DNA of 64,000 nucleotides from NCBI GenBank assembly GCA_037954235.1, contig JBBMOA010000009.1:23334626-23398625 (forward strand). Direction: 5' to 3'. The notes beneath the pieces are model-generated. The model was given only the letters and a program-made list of their open reading frames with translations, was not told the DNA's origin and did not search any database. The translations under genes and the position numbers were made by a program. Below, piece after piece: positions 26,977-39,760 of this stretch (the first letter of the stretch is position 1; each line of letters starts with the position of its first letter). This DNA comes from Aulostomus chinensis (lineage: Eukaryota > Chordata > Actinopteri > Syngnathiformes > Aulostomidae).

Positions 26977-27347
26977 CAGTGAGGCTTATCCACTGGCACT
27001 GTCGCCTCACAGCAAGAAGGTTGCGGGTTGGAGTCCTGGCTCGGGCACGGGATCTTTCTGTGTGGAGTCTGCATGTTCTCCCTGTTCCTGTGTGGGTTCT
27101 CTCTGGTACTCCAGCATCCTCCCACAGTCCAAAGACATCAAGAGGGGACAAGATTGATTGATACTCTAAATTGACCGTAGGTGTGACTGTGAGTGTGAAT
27201 GGTTGTCTGTCTCTGTGTTGGCCCTGTGATGGACTGGCGACCTGTCCAGGGTGAACCCCGCCTCTCACCCAAAAGCCTCTGTGATAGGCTCCAGCCCCCC
27301 CGCGACCCTTAACAGGATAAGCAGAAAAAAATGGATGGATGGATGGA
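26977..27347 (+). mobile_element. tRNA-derived SINE, near full length
   Basis: The head has a pol III A-box-like segment (tggcactgtcgcc) and a B-box-like segment (gggttggagtcct). The body has gtggagtctgcatgttctcc, the middle has ctctaaattgaccgtaggtg, and the 3' part has ggactggcgacctgtccagg and a (ATGG)n tail. A second copy with the same landmarks is at 42005-42733. Open frames across it on both strands are not genes. Confidence 0.85.
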
Positions 27348-28015
27348 GTTTTCCAGATTCCCTCCATTATTGCAGATTTTATCGCAATTGCAATGTGAAT
27401 CTACGTATTTTTTTCTAAATCATCAAGCTGATGAACATAATCATATGTTAAAGAAATTCATATTTACAGCTGCAATTGAACACAAAGCAGACTTGTGTTG
27501 TGTTGTTGGTAAAATTACATTTTAGTTGCTGAAGGAGGACAATGCTGCATTATATGTGATGGTGTGTTGGATTTAACTCCTCGTATAAACCTGCCTAAAC
27601 ATCCTAAATCATCTATCCTTTGGTTAAAATCTCACAGCATACAGATACCTGTCATCTGTCAAAGGGTAGTGATTATGAGATTTTCAGGATTTACCGCATG
27701 CTGGATCCTTGGCCCTCCATAAGTTTTTGCGTCTTATGACAAAGTACCATAATTAGATCAGGTTATATCCATAAGTTTGTCAGAAGCTCCTTTGTGTCTT
27801 TACTACTCTGGCTTGTGTGTGCAGTTGTTGTGGTGGAGGAGTAAAGCAGGGGGAGGGCAGGTTAACGGTCCAAACATCTTGGCGTTTGCTCGTGAGATGG
27901 TTGCCATTTTTTCAGGCTATTATAAACGAGAGATTGCTGTTTGTCTGTGTGTGGAGGGAAAACCTGCTGGGTGGCGAGAGGAGAGCTTCTGTGTGTCTTG
28001 CCACTTTCAGTCAAA

Positions 28016-28018
<3 letters not shown>

Positions 28019-28066
<48 letters not shown>
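28019..28066. repeat. (TC)24 microsatellite
   Basis: Pure TC tract directly followed by an interrupted CA tract. Confidence 0.95.
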
Positions 28067-28074
<8 letters not shown>

Positions 28075-28109
28075 ACACACACACAAACACAAGCTCACCT
28101 TCAGGTGTG

Positions 28110-28111
<2 letters not shown>

Positions 28112-28167
<56 letters not shown>
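28112..28167. repeat. (GT)n microsatellite
   Basis: Pure GT tract of 56 bp, close to the TC tract at 28019. Confidence 0.95.
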
Positions 28168-28168
<1 letters not shown>

Positions 28169-29181
28169 AGAAGCTTGTCAGAATGCATCTTCATGGAGTC
28201 TTGGAGGGTCGTGGCTACGTTGCCTGAGGACCTGCATTGTGTGTAAACATTTGGTACCACCCCTTCTGGGGCGCTCACCTGTCTCAGTGAGGCCTACCTT
28301 GAAACTCCCTGACCTGAATTCACTCAGCCATGATCACCTCATTCACACTCTAATCTTTCACACACACACAAAAAAGGAGAATAGGGTGTTAACTTGACAT
28401 CTGTTGGAATCCAAGAGTTTGTTTTGATTGAGAGACAGAAAGGATACCCCCCGGCTTCTGTTCAGGTATTTGAAGGGTAGGTTTCAAATCCTGTGCAAAG
28501 TAAACGTCCCGTTATCTGTGGTACCATCAGATTGGTTGACGCAAATCACCTCATTTAATCAACCATCATTTTAAGAACTGACTTGAGAAACTCATTCATC
28601 TTAACCGTTGGGGGAAGATGAATGGAATTCAGTTTTTACAATTCCACAATCTCCAGCGCCAAAATATCAAGAACCTATCGGTTATCAACAAGTTCCCAGT
28701 TGCCTTCAAATGTTTCTGTGTCACATTGTCAAATAATTGCAGGGAAAACTAACATGCTTGCTTGCAAAAGATTGTGGGACTAAGCCTGGTTGTATTTTGA
28801 ATCCCATAACCTGAAATGAATTTTTGTTGATAGAAAATGTTACAAAAACAAGTTTCCCCCAAACACAGCGAGGAAGGACCTTCTGAAAGGTGACGTCATG
28901 TCTTGTCTCTGCAGACGATGCCGGACTCTTTAGTTTACTGCTTGGCAATTAGTGGTCTGATGTGACAGAGATAAACTGCAGCCTCACACACACACATGAG
29001 CTGGTCGCACCACACTGTTAGGACACTCCAGTCCGTCTGACCAAACGTACCCGGCTGGCTCTCAGTCTGGGGGGAGGGGGAACCTACGAAGGAGATGTGC
29101 CTTCTTTGAATCCAATAAGCGCTGGACATAAACGTTGGATGGGTTTCTAGAAATTATCAACCACACACAACAAACAAATAA

Positions 29182-29228
29182 CTGACATTTCCACTTTCAA
29201 TGGTGATCATTGAAAGTGGAAATGTCAG
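29182..29228. repeat. Perfect 21-bp inverted repeat with a 5-nt loop
   Basis: Arms 29182-29202 and 29208-29228 are exactly complementary around the loop gtgat. It lies in gene-poor DNA between ano7 and arhgef5. Confidence 0.9.
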
Positions 29229-30504
29229 CTCTCACTGAATAAAATATCTTGTGATGTGATTTGATTGTGAGACTATGAGACTGATTCACATGTTACTGGC
29301 AGAAAAATGCAGAGCTGGTATCACTGAGTCAAAACACAGGCTTGGAGATGCATATTTGTCCTGAAACAGTGACCCTGCTACCTCCCACTTATCTCTAACT
29401 GACGTCACATACAGGAAATCAACTCTTCTTCGCTGCTCTAAATCAGTAACCTACACAGGAAGTTGTGCTGTGCACAGGAGCTTATATTTGACACATCACT
29501 GCCTCTAGAGGTACAAAATTGTCTGCAAGATGATGCAAATTTATATTTGTACTTTTAAGCATCCTTCTAGTTTGTCATTGTCTTCACTACCATAAGAGTT
29601 GAAATGTATGCCTACACCCAAATGAACCACAAACAATCCAAACAGTTGACAGATTTGGTTTAACTCCTCTGACAAACATCAAACAAACTAATTATCTAAT
29701 TAAACAACATTTGGCTCTGTCATGAAGCTGAATCATCCTGTGATTTGTGTTCATATATATGATACGCTCCATTAAAGGCTTACTGTGAGACCTTTAAGAC
29801 AGAAAATATCACAATTAAAAACACTCCTGGTGTAGCTGCTGGCATTAAAAGCATGCCAGAGTGCTATTCATTACCAGGCCTATGCAGACACGGCGTCTTA
29901 CGGCGGCCCAGTGAAATTACAGGGCGAAAGACTGCCAGCAAAATCCATAACAGTCACAAATAACACCCCGCTATGACAAGGGGAATTACACGTCTTTCGA
30001 TTTGAAATTCTAATTGTGTGATTTAATAGAATCGGCGCGAGGAATGTGCAGTAATCAGAGGCTTCAGTGTTTTGATGGCAGTGAGGCTTATTGTCTTTTT
30101 TTGGAATCTTTGCGGTTTCTTAATCATATGAGCATATTTTCTACAAAGAGTATGTTGATTTATGGTGGTTGGAGAGGACATTCTTGCATTAGGATGGTAT
30201 GGATGAGATTATAATGGAAACTACAAGAGACAATAGAGTGTGCGCTGGGAAATCATTCATGATTAAGGTAATGCTGCTCATCTACAGCAGGATTAAAGTA
30301 TAATCGTCCAGTAATCACAGACTGACACCAGTAAGCTGCAGTGGGCTGAATGTGTTTCTATAGCTCAGTGGCTGCAGTGTACGGGTGGATCAACCTAAGC
30401 AGTTCCCACACCCTCTCAGGTGTCCTGTGTTCAGGGTAGCCAGACCCAGCCTCACAGATAAAGGCTGCCTTTGTCTACGGCATAGAACAGGTAACCATTT
30501 GTGC

Positions 30505-30506
<2 letters not shown>

Positions 30507-30560
<54 letters not shown>
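30507..30560. repeat. (GT)n microsatellite
   Basis: Pure GT tract of 54 bp. Confidence 0.95.
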
Positions 30561-30565
<5 letters not shown>

Positions 30566-32924
30566 GGAAACAGAGAGAGATAAGATCGACAGGGCTGCCT
30601 ACCTTCGCCACAAGAACAGGTGTGGCTTTTCAGCAGCCTCATATTCATACAGCACATGTGCGCTCGCTAAAGTGGAAGGTAAACTCTGATTTGCAGTCAC
30701 TGATTTTGCAGGAAAACAAACACAATTATAACCAAAGGTATATTTTCAGGAGAAGTATTGGTCTCCACTTTTAACCTTTGCTCATACACATCACAGTTAC
30801 TTGCTTTAATGTAAAAGGTCTTGTAAATATTTATAGTTTGTCAGAGTGATTTTTCCATAAAAAATGAAAAATTGGAAAACTGACAGGTATAATTACTCAG
30901 GGTTGTTTATCAGAAGGCCTGCAGTGTGAATGTGGTATTAAACAGATACAAGGGATAAAAAAGTTAACTATTAACATTTCTGCAATGTGACCTTGTCTGT
31001 GCCCCAGATTGCAAACAATGGAAGTCCATTAAAACAAAATGAAATGTTCTCAAAATGACACCGTGCAGATTGTATTCGCTTGATTTTATGTTGCCATCCA
31101 ACAAGACGGCGCGTGGACAAGATGTTCATACTTGTGGGGGGAACAAATTTTGACAAATATATAAATCATGATGCAGTGCTCTCTCAAACCTGTAGTCTCT
31201 CTGCTACATCCACTTCTATAAAAGTCTCTGTGTGTATAGAAGGAGCAAACTGGTGTGCAGGCAGTTCCCAAAGGAAATTCTACTTGGGGCCCCTTAAAGG
31301 CTTGGCCCTCCTCAGCGCAGGCTAGTTAGGCTGGGTCACAGAGGGATGCCTTTGTCAGCTCTCTGAGGTATGCTAGCATGCTTTTTAGCCAACTAACTGG
31401 CTCTGCACATGTGACTAGAACACACTTGTTCTCAGAGAAGGAATTGTTTTAACTTTTGACCGCGATATCATGGATATAATCAGTTAATAAGGATAAGCTA
31501 AATGTCAGATTGCAGACTGCTTTACAAAAACATGTCAACAGTTGTTGTAATTGCTTGACTGGAAAGGTTAAGTTGCTGTTTTTCTTGCCAAAGGGTGGAA
31601 GAAATGAAAGTACCGTTGTGCTGCATTTCACCTCAAACAGTTTCACCATAATGATTCATTTTTGTGACACTGACTGAAGTAGAATGGTGCCTCTTTAGAC
31701 AGTCCTCACTTACAATGAAACCTAACCGTGTATTCTTATGAAATAAATCTTGAAAAGGTTACAAAGAGTTTATTTCTACGAATTTCAACAACCTGTGACA
31801 TCACTGGCAACATCTCTGGTAACGTTCAGTGTAATTGGGCTTTGCTTTTGTTAAGCTCGATCCTTTCAAACATCTGATTTCACCACCATACAGTATAATT
31901 AAGTATGTTTCTGAACACGTTCGAGGTGAGAAATAGGCAGTGAGATAACTCTCTGGCTGCACGACCCACGGTTTTAGCTGCCTAATCTCCTGCAGTAAGC
32001 ACCCACATGCCGGACATCCTTTTAATTACTTTTGAAATTGCAATATTTTACGATAGTTTTGACAATGCTGTGTTTAAGTTTGGGTTAGGTTTAGGAAATA
32101 GGATTAACAGTGATTAAATGTTGAGATTGTCTTGCTGAAAATACCAGGTTCTGTCTCTGGAAACATGGCTGCAACTTTCCTGCTGTCTTTTGACTCTTCT
32201 TGCCAAGCAATATGTGTGTTGTCATTACAAAATCCTGCAATAGTTTTCATAGACGGAACTACAAATTTCTCACGCAAACAGCCTGAACCTAAAATTTCCA
32301 CTTGCTTTTGAGGCTTCTTTCATGTTCTAGAAGCAAGCTCTGAATTTTGATTTGATCACAAGAAAACCTCACCTAGTGAACCAGTCAGTGTAGGCCTAAC
32401 ACTAAAACACACGTCCTCTCGGTCCCGGTCCTGTTTCATGTCAGTTCTTGTCACAATAGTGCGGCACTCTGCCAACTCTCTAATACAAATACTGCTTAAG
32501 CCACTCGGCATTACCTTCGTGATACTGCTTTAACTTCTTTTCTTAAGAAGATGCTTTTCCATTGAATTCTGTGGAGAGATGCAGTATAAAACCATTTTTC
32601 CGTCACTTTGCAACATTCCTGTCACCTGGTGTTTTAGTCGGGATTACCTGTTCAGGAAACAGGCAGGAGAGAATCAGACAGCTGCTGGTGTGTGTTTAAA
32701 CAAGCTGTCAGGGGAGCTAACATAATGAGCTGCTGCTGCTGGATTCTAACAGACACTCAATGTAAATATTCAATCAGAGAAGGAGCCTGCGAGCTAACTG
32801 GGCTGACAAGAAGGCTGGGGTAATAGATGAGTATAGATCTCAGGTGAAAGGTGAGAGTGAGGAGGATGTGCTGTCTTCCTCTGTCTGTCTGTCTGTTGTG
32901 GTATCCTGTCTGGAGCTAGCCTAC

Positions 32925-32926
<2 letters not shown>

Positions 32927-32988
<62 letters not shown>
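32927..32988. repeat. (GT)n microsatellite
   Basis: Pure GT tract of 62 bp; another short one lies about 80 bp further on. Confidence 0.95.
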
Positions 32989-32989
<1 letters not shown>

Positions 32990-33953
32990 AGAGAGACATG
33001 TTAAGTACAGGGCTGAGCAGAGCTCTTTAATTAGAGCAGGAAGACACGGCTCAGGGGACACCAGACTCAAGTGTGTGTGTGTGTGTGTGTGTGTTTTTCT
33101 GTGTGTGCGTAATTGTGTGTCCATGCACCAGTAGTTTTAGGGTCCATCTCAATAGTTCCTGGAGTGTGAATTCAGTGTGTGTGTATGAGGCTGCACACTT
33201 GTTCACCCAAGACCCTCAGACATTGTTATGAAACAAACACAACACTGTTTTGTGTTCATTATGTCTGAATATTCTGTGTAACACAGTGAGGTTACCAGGC
33301 GACGCTACGTTAAAGTGCTAACAATGATTTGTCCACTCGTCCAGTCAATTGCTTGATAAGAGCTTGGTTGCTATAGAGGTTTAAACAAATAAACCATTTT
33401 CTCCATGTAGAAATGAATATTGGGAACCCTTCCTGGACACACACACAACACCAGACTCTTCTTAATTAAAACAGTCAGTCACAGCAGATATTCACTGATT
33501 CATGTTGGTCCAATAGGCCCTTTTTACCACAGCCATTTTGGCATATCATACCTGGGCAAACACAGGTATAATTAATGTAATTAATTATGGCCTTGTTGTG
33601 TGACAGATCAGGGCTCTGATGATGGCTGTAACACAATAAATACAATTAATACCTGTAATATGTGCTTTATTTGCCTTGTAATTAATATCTGGTGTAAAAA
33701 GGGCCAAAACAAAAAGTTGTGTGACTGGATCCCAGGCTGCTGTGGGCTAATAACCCCCCTCCTGTTTAAGGAAGTCTGTGGTTGGGTTTATGCATGTTAC
33801 ACATCTTTTGTTTTCCATTTGATTTGTTTCAACATCTTTGTCTGATAAGGATGTTGGAGTTTCAGCTGACTCTAGCTGATACTGAAATGTGTTAAACAGA
33901 GCTTGTTTTCTTTGCCTTCTCTCACTCTGCAGCTCCCATGTGGTTGTCCAGCC

Positions 33954-36900
33954 ATGCTCCCTGGGTATGGATTCTCACCTTTTCCTGATTTCCAACCCCA
34001 CCGTCACGCATTTTACTGCAGAGGAGACAGTTCCAGCATGTGGATCCCTGGCTCAGGAGAGTCTGCGGCTCTGAGCGAGGCCCAGGACAACAGACCTCTC
34101 CTGCACCCGTGTCATCACAAACATGTTGCCGTATGCCAGCAGGAAACGCTAGCTTTTATTGAGCTACAACCGCCAGTGACTCCTAAATTAAACGGCCATG
34201 GCTCGCCAAGGTTGACTGTTCCAGACACACAATGCACAACACACTCCCTGCCTCTGAATGGTTTCAAACACACACTAAACGAACTGAATGACATGCAGAA
34301 AGGCTGCCGTAGGACAGTTACTGAGCATGAAACCAGGCTGAATTTGAACTCTCACACAACTGTGTGTGACGGTGTGCTCCAGTGCCAAAATAGCATCAGG
34401 ACTTCTTTGCATGAACAAATTGAAGAACCCCGAACTGTCACCACAGTGTGTCGTCCTCTCCACGCTGCTCTAAGCCTCCCTCTGACATTGCCTCTTTCGT
34501 CTCTGTACACAAACCGAGACTCCTGGGATTCTCAGCTACCTTGCTCACCAACCTCACCTGAAGGTCCTGGGCTTCAGAGCCCAGACTCCTACCAGCTTCA
34601 GAGGAGAACATCACAGGGTTCTCTGAAAGAGAAATCTATCCGTGAGTTGTTCTCTTTTCACTTGTGACAAACTTGATTTATCAATTTATGCTTTCTTCTA
34701 TCCAATTAAGGTAATTTTCTTGTTTTCAGGGCGTAAGATGCAGGTTTATTCCCCAGACAGCCTCAGTGACGAATCTCTCAGTAGCCCCATCCTGGATCCA
34801 GACTACTTCTTCCCAGGTCCTTTTGCATCTTTCCTAGAGGAGGACCTCAGTGGATTATCTTCACTAGAGGCCATTACACGTCCTTCATCCACAGGCGCTG
34901 CTACAGATCTCCCAAACCTCAGTCCTGGTGACATTCTAAATCTACATGCAGAACCACTGCAGATAATAGAAGACTCAGTTCCAGGTACAGGAGAGAACAA
35001 CGGGAGTGTAGATGGGTCAAATGCTACAGGGGGCAGCTCTTTGCCACGCGGCCGTCAAGGGGACCAAGAGCGGCGGCGCTTCTCAGCTTCAGAACTGATA
35101 TCGAGACTTCAACTGTCCCAGAGGAAGAACTCCTTCACCTTGAAGCTGGGGAAGTCACTGTCTGCTCGGGTTACCTCCAGAGACAGGCAAAGTTCCAACA
35201 GCATCAGCCCCAGCCGTGACTGTGAGTAAACCACCATCTGAGTAGAGTCAGAGGTCTCTTGAACAGAGAGAATACAGATTAAAATGAAGGAAGAAACAAC
35301 AGGAAATGTCTCAAAGGTGTCAAACTAGGTTTGGATCTCCACTAAGGCAAACTAAACCCGACCCGATGTCAAAACAATGCCAGCATTTGCTGTCTTTAAT
35401 GGATCTGCCCCTAAATTTAATGGCCAGTTTATCTTATAATGCATGATTATATGTTTCATGCATGAAACAATAAAAAACAAAAGGCATAAAAACAGTGAGG
35501 TAATTTAGATGTTGGGTCAACACTCAGAAAACTCCCAAAAGCTGAGGAAATCAAAGGTTCAAGGAGAGCATTTTGTATCGTGATTCTATAATATATGGGG
35601 TGTCTTACGGTGTTTTTTTTTTCTCTTTAGATAAACCCAGCTCAAAACACCGCAGCTCAGGAGGCTCTAGTGATAGTGGCCCCCACAGCCCTGTAGGACC
35701 TGCACCTCCCCTGCCCAGCACTGACAATGGAATGCCTTTGCATCGATGGAGCACAAAACTTGGGTACATAGAATCTTAAATCATTTGGTGTAAAGACTAA
35801 TAGATAACCTGTGTTTATTTAATATCACATTGTCTTCACAGAATGCGAAAGAAATCTGTAGAAGAGGATTTGGGGACGCTTCCAACTGTTGCTTGTTCTA
35901 ATCGCTTATCAAGGTTTCTGCCAAGTTGTAAGTTCTTTAAATATTTGTTTTTCCAGATCTGGTTTTCCATTGTACCCACTGTATTTGAACCTGAGAGACA
36001 TTTGTTCATCTTCTCATATTTCCTTCAGCGATTCTGTACCAGGAGTACAGCGACGTCGCCATCAACAGAGAGATCCAAAGGCAACAGGGGAAGGAGCCCG
36101 GCACAGAGGAGGAGGGACTCAGGGATGAGGGGTCAGATGGGACCCCGTCTCCTTCAAATCTGTCTCCATCTAGCTCCTTTCGTTCCTCGCGAGGGTCCGC
36201 TTTTGCACTGTGGCAAGACATCCCTGATGTTCGCACCAGTGGCCAGCTTGACAACTTCAGCAATGAGGAAAGGAAATTACAGGAGGTGAATAGGACATCT
36301 CAGGGTCTCTGGGTTGTGTGTCATGTACTGGAACTGACATATTGTGTCTTTCTTCGAATCAGGCCAAGTTCGAGCTGGTGACATCTGAGGCATCATACAT
36401 TCGTAGCTTGACAATCGCCGTGGATCACTTCATGCTGTCACAGGAGCTCTCGGAGTGTCTCTGCGCTCAGGATAAGCAGTGGCTCTTCTCCAAGCTGCCT
36501 GAAGTCAAAGATGTCAGTGAGAGGTGAAGTAAAGCGCAGCCTTTGAGTCTTTGATTTAACACTCACTCGGTCTCCCTGTCTGAGTGTCTCCTCTCCTCAT
36601 TCACGACATGTAGGTTTCTTCAGGATCTGGAGCACCGGCTGGAGGAAGACATCCTGCGTTTTGATGTGTGTGACATCGTCCTGGATCACTGCCCGGCACT
36701 GAGAAGGGTCTATTTACCTTATGTAACCAACCAGGCCTACCAAGAGCAGACATACCAACGTTTGCTGTGAGTAGCCGCTCTTCATCAGCTGTGGGAGATC
36801 TGAACACACACACGTGTGTACAGTAGACACATTCATAGCTGCAAAGGTCCAATTGTCTCATGTTGGATGGCCATAACTTCCTCTGAGGGTGTTCAGGTGT

Positions 36901-39760
36901 TATTTTACACCTGCATGACCAAACTTGCAGAAGGTTCCTTTTGAGTGAGCTGAATATTTTCTCAAAGTTGCTGGAATTTTCACTCAGTTTCACTCGTAGG
37001 AATCAAAACATTTCTGTAAATGTTTGTGTCTTGTTCTCTCAGACATGAGAACCCTCGTTTCCCCGGCATCCTGGCTCGTCTGGAGGAAGATCCCGTCTGC
37101 CAAAGGCTTCCTCTGACCTCTTTTCTAATCCTTCCATTCCAGAGGATCACACGACTGAAAATGCTGGTGGAGGTACACAGTTAAACATCCACTGCAGACA
37201 TCATGTTTGTACTTGAAGCACAATTATGTGAAACTACAAACCGGGTAGTACTGGGACCAGCCACGCAACAACACCGTGTAACAAGAGTATTGTTGACTCT
37301 GGCATGTCTTCAAATGGTTCTTTCATTTTCAGAACATCCTTAAGAGGACAACGCCAGGCTCTCGTGATGAGGACACAGCCACGAAAGCTTTCAATGAGCT
37401 AAAAAAGGTAGCGATTATCATTCCTAATAGCCAGTTGGACGACTTTATACCAGGTGAATAAATGACTACGGTGATGTCTGGGCTTCTTAGATCATCAGAG
37501 AATGTAACTCCAGTGTGCAGTCGATGAAGAGGATGGAGGAACTCATCCACCTCAATAAGAAAATTCATTTTGAGGGCAAGGTGAAAGGAGTCTTTGTGAA
37601 TCATTGGATTTAGCAAAGTTTGCTCTGGATTAACTAGCTTTCTCTTTCATCACTGTCAATATTTTATTTGACTGCTCATTTCCTCTCCTTCTAGATCTTC
37701 CCTCTGATCTCTCAGTCCCGCTGGCTGGTGAAACACGGTGAACTGCTGGAAGTGGACACTCCGATGATGAGTATATCAGGGTCAAAGCTCAAGTTACCCA
37801 CCAAACCTGTGTACCTCCATCTATTCAATGACTGTCTGCTGCTGTCCAGGAGGAAAGAGTGAGTTCGATGCATCAAGAGCTTGGATTTTGCTTTGCTAGG
37901 TACTCGTGGTCTTGTCAGCTCAGGTTATGCTAATTCCCTTATGGCTGCTGCTTCATATTTGCAAATCTTACAGAAGTGCCAAAGGAGAAAAAAACAAAAC
38001 GGTTGATGTCAGTGAGTTTGTTGTTGTAATACACCTTTTCAGTCACCAGAGCTGCGCCACTACCTCGTGAGCTTGTTCTGATTGTGGAGGGGGCAAAAGG
38101 TTTGGTAGCACTTTACTTGAACAAAGCTATGTAAGTGTGACATTCCACTGTCATTAACTTGACATAAAACTGTCATGAACGTGTCAAGTTGACATTGAAA
38201 TCATTTGTGATGTCGTTGTAGTGACAACTTGACATCAACCCTAACCCCTAACCCCTAACCCCTAACCCTAATGTCAACTTGTCATATCCAGAACAACTTC
38301 TGGGAATGTCACTTTGATTTATGTCAAGCTGTCATAATCAAGACAACTTCACCATGGTCAGCTTGTCATGACAAAAACAAATGACACTTAATGACAGAGG
38401 TCATAAACATTCATGACTTGTTTATTAATATTTATGATACGTTCATGACAATTTTATGTCAAGTCAGTGACAGTGTAATGTCCCTCTTATGTCGCTATAT
38501 TCAAGTCAAGTGTAACCAAAGTGGTCGCGGGTGTTATTTGATTGGAATGTGGATTGCATTGTAATGTGCTGTGGGGATGCAGGCAGCGCCGCTCTTGCTG
38601 CTCTGGAGCGATTTGTTATTTACGTCATTCGCTGAGATAAAAAAGCTTAGAAAAATGGGCCCCAAGGGAAATAAAAATGAAATTCCCCTTTAAATTGGTA
38701 CTGAATCAAGAAAAACAACAAGCATATTTTTCACAATGAAAATATTTTTTCATCGTTTTAATCCATTTCAAATTCATTGATGAACCAAATATATGTACAT
38801 GTGCATTTATGTACTTGCAGCACATGGAAGTTCATGGTGTTCGTTCACGCCAAGATAGGAGAACTCAAAGTGAAGGATCTCAGTCAGAAGCTGCAGGGAA
38901 TCTCTGGCTTCATCTTCCACCTGCAGCTGTGTGAAGGACAGCAACTCAAACACCAAATCCTCCTCAAATCACACACAGAGTCAGTAGCAACACGTCACCA
39001 AGGTCAAGAGTCACTCCGCCAAAGGTGAAGGTGCTCTAACCGCTCTTGTTATTGTTTACAAAGGAGTGGGAAGCAGCGGTGGATCACCGCCATGTTTCCA
39101 TCGGACCCTTTCGAAGACATTGAACAGGCCAGTGAGAACGATGGTCAGTGGAGAGCTGGAGGTTCACTGTGAATAAGTGAAAACCATTTAACCCTCTGAT
39201 TAACTCATTTCTTTTTTTCCCCCAGACATATCCCAGGTCCAGTGCATCAAAAGCTATCAGGCCCAAGAGCACGATGAGTTAACGCTGGAGAAGGCGGACA
39301 TTCTTCATGCTAAGACCATGACGAGTGATGGTAAGAATCTGGAACACAAACTTTTATAAGCTCTATATCGACATACTGAGCCTTCTGGCTTGCTTGTATA
39401 TGTAGATTCATCAAAAAATGAGATAAACTTGTCATTGCTACAAAATTCACTAAAATGTTCCATGTGCTTTCTTGTGAAATGCCTTTAAAAGTTGGTTTGG
39501 TGTTTTTTTTTACTGGTTGCCTGAGAGCTAAAAAAAAAAAAAAAAAGCACTAGAACATCCCGTGCAGTGGTTTGGAGATTTGTAAAGACTGCTGTATTTT
39601 GCCAGGCTGGGTGGAAGGCATCCGGCTGTCTGATGGGGAACGGGGCTGGTTCCCCAAATCCTATGTGGAGGAAATCACAAGTCGCAGTGCACGCCTCCGC
39701 AATCTCCGAGAAAATATCCGCATCAAATGTGTCACACAGAAACTGGAGGGGGACGATTAA
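33954..39760 (+). CDS. arhgef5: Rho guanine nucleotide exchange factor 5 (ephexin family, DH-PH-SH3)
   Basis: Catalyses GDP/GTP exchange on Rho-family GTPases at the cell cortex. Coding exons: 33954-34641, 34730-35221, 35631-35763, 35842-35927, 36029-36285, 36363-36523, 36614-36766, 37043-37172, 37333-37407, 37491-37580, 37695-37858, 38821-39024, 39064-39143, 39226-39330, 39606-39760, giving about 990 residues. Residues 1 to about 460 are Ser/Pro-rich and probably disordered. The ephexin motif ALWQDIPDVRTSG is followed by DH (FELVTSEASYIRSL; YLPYVTNQAYQEQTY; LPFQRITRLKML), then PH (IFPLISQSRWLVKHGEL; VYLHLFNDCLLLSRRK; QRWITAM), then a C-terminal SH3 (QCIKSYQAQEHDELTLEKAD; DGWVEGIRLSDGERGWFP). 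The SH3 and the DH-PH wording fit human ARHGEF5 better than NGEF or ARHGEF19 as I remember them. Human ARHGEF5 is longer (about 1600), so the N-terminus is shorter here. The start is the first in-frame ATG after the acceptor at 33932. Confidence 0.9.
38101..38520. mobile_element. MITE-like element with telomere-like internal repeat, in an arhgef5 intron
   Basis: The ends form imperfect terminal inverted repeats: tttggtagcactttacttga at the left and the complement of tcaagtcaagtgtaaccaaa at the right. The interior is rich in repeated tgtcaactt/tgacaagtt words and holds a run of (A)CCCCTAA units at about 38238-38271. It sits in the intron between coding exons 11 and 12 of arhgef5. I saw no clear target-site duplication and no transposase. 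Confidence 0.65.

Larger units (their letters stand above)
29229..33900. other. Gene-poor region upstream of arhgef5
   Basis: No supported coding exon. It contains two long GT tracts (30507-30560, 32927-32988), a shorter one near 33071-33094, and otherwise unique AT-rich DNA. Regulatory sites or 5' exons of arhgef5 may be here but were not recognisable. Confidence 0.5.

Noticed and set aside
26891..27367. 158-codon minus-strand frame and plus-strand frames
   Set aside because: Lies across the SINE; not a gene.
27777..28397. 206-codon plus-strand frame and overlapping frames
   Set aside because: Driven by TC and GT microsatellites; the flanks show no family resemblance.
33933..33953. Alternative upstream ATG in the first arhgef5 coding exon
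   Set aside because: It is in another frame from the long Ser/Pro-rich reading frame that joins the next exon in phase.
38238..38271. Interstitial telomere as a chromosome-fusion mark
   Set aside because: Units are CCCCTAA-like and few, and they sit inside an element with terminal inverted repeats, so a transposon origin explains them better.
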